From positions 1 to 5,309 of the forward strand of contig CAZNFJ010000070.1 in NCBI GenBank assembly GCA_964572685.1: a stretch of 5,309 nt of DNA. Reading direction: 5' to 3'. Under the pieces are notes generated by a model that had not been told where the DNA came from, did no database searches, and saw only the letters and a list, made by a program, of their open reading frames with translations. The DNA is from UBA2653 sp964572685 (GTDB taxonomy: Bacteria > Pseudomonadota > Gammaproteobacteria > Legionellales > Legionellaceae). The translations under genes and the position numbers were made by a program. Below are positions 5,255-5,309 of this stretch, one piece after another; positions within the stretch are counted from its first letter, which is position 1, and the number at the start of each line of letters is the position of its first letter.

Positions 5255-5309
5255 GTAAGCGGTTAATTAGCCACATCCTTTTCAGGATAGATGAGTTCAG
5301 GTATAGCGC
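5255..5309 (+). mobile_element. IS66-type element, left end, copy 2 (continues past the window)
   Basis: GTAAGCGGTTAATTA at 5255-5269 repeats the IS66 left end at 3863, in the same orientation. The sequence then resembles copy 1 for a further 8-10 bases and drifts, so this is a related and not identical element. It starts two bases after the TA that flanks the IS630 element, and it seems to have been inserted in IS3 orfA. Its genes would lie beyond 5309. Confidence 0.6.

Overview
The window is a patch of accessory gammaproteobacterial DNA. It holds one very large helical-repeat protein gene on the minus strand, bordered on both sides by broken insertion sequences. The moderately low GC, the style of the repeat protein (ankyrin-like helical repeats, a PSAPP motif, an acidic linker, a charged C-terminus) and the mix of IS3, IS66 and IS630 elements suggest a Legionella-like or other host-associated member of the Legionellales. 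That placement is inference. The run of 100 Ns shows that this is a draft assembly.

Positions 1-250 are the right end of an IS3-subgroup element: the C-terminal part of its OrfB transposase and its right inverted repeat. Positions 251-395 are non-coding. Positions 396-3697 are, in my reading, one minus-strand gene that starts at 3697 and stops at 396. It appears as two reading frames only because an assembly gap (2883-2982) falls inside a tandem array of 41-residue repeats. The flanks of the gap fit together in the repeat phase if the missing length is 2 + 123n bases, so the 100 Ns look like a placeholder. A good sigma70-type promoter (3752-3780) and a ribosome binding site (3702-3708) sit upstream.

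Positions 3863-5309 are a stack of nested mobile elements. The left end of an IS66-type element with its tnpA gene (3863-4205) is cut by the left end of an IS3-type element (4206-4313). That element's orfA is split by a complete 937-bp IS630-family element (4314-5250, flanked by TA dinucleotides). Two bases later a second IS66-type left end begins (5255 onward) and runs out of the window. Joining the two IS630 flanks with a single TA restores an Arg-Lys-Lys-Tyr reading in IS3 orfA. The IS630 element looks intact: two overlapping frames, an A8 slippery tract for -1 frameshifting, a D-D-E triad with D34E spacing, and matching terminal repeats.

No metabolic operon, RNA gene or CRISPR array is visible. 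The repeat protein is the only cargo gene. Its function is not known to me; a secreted, host-directed role is a hypothesis only.
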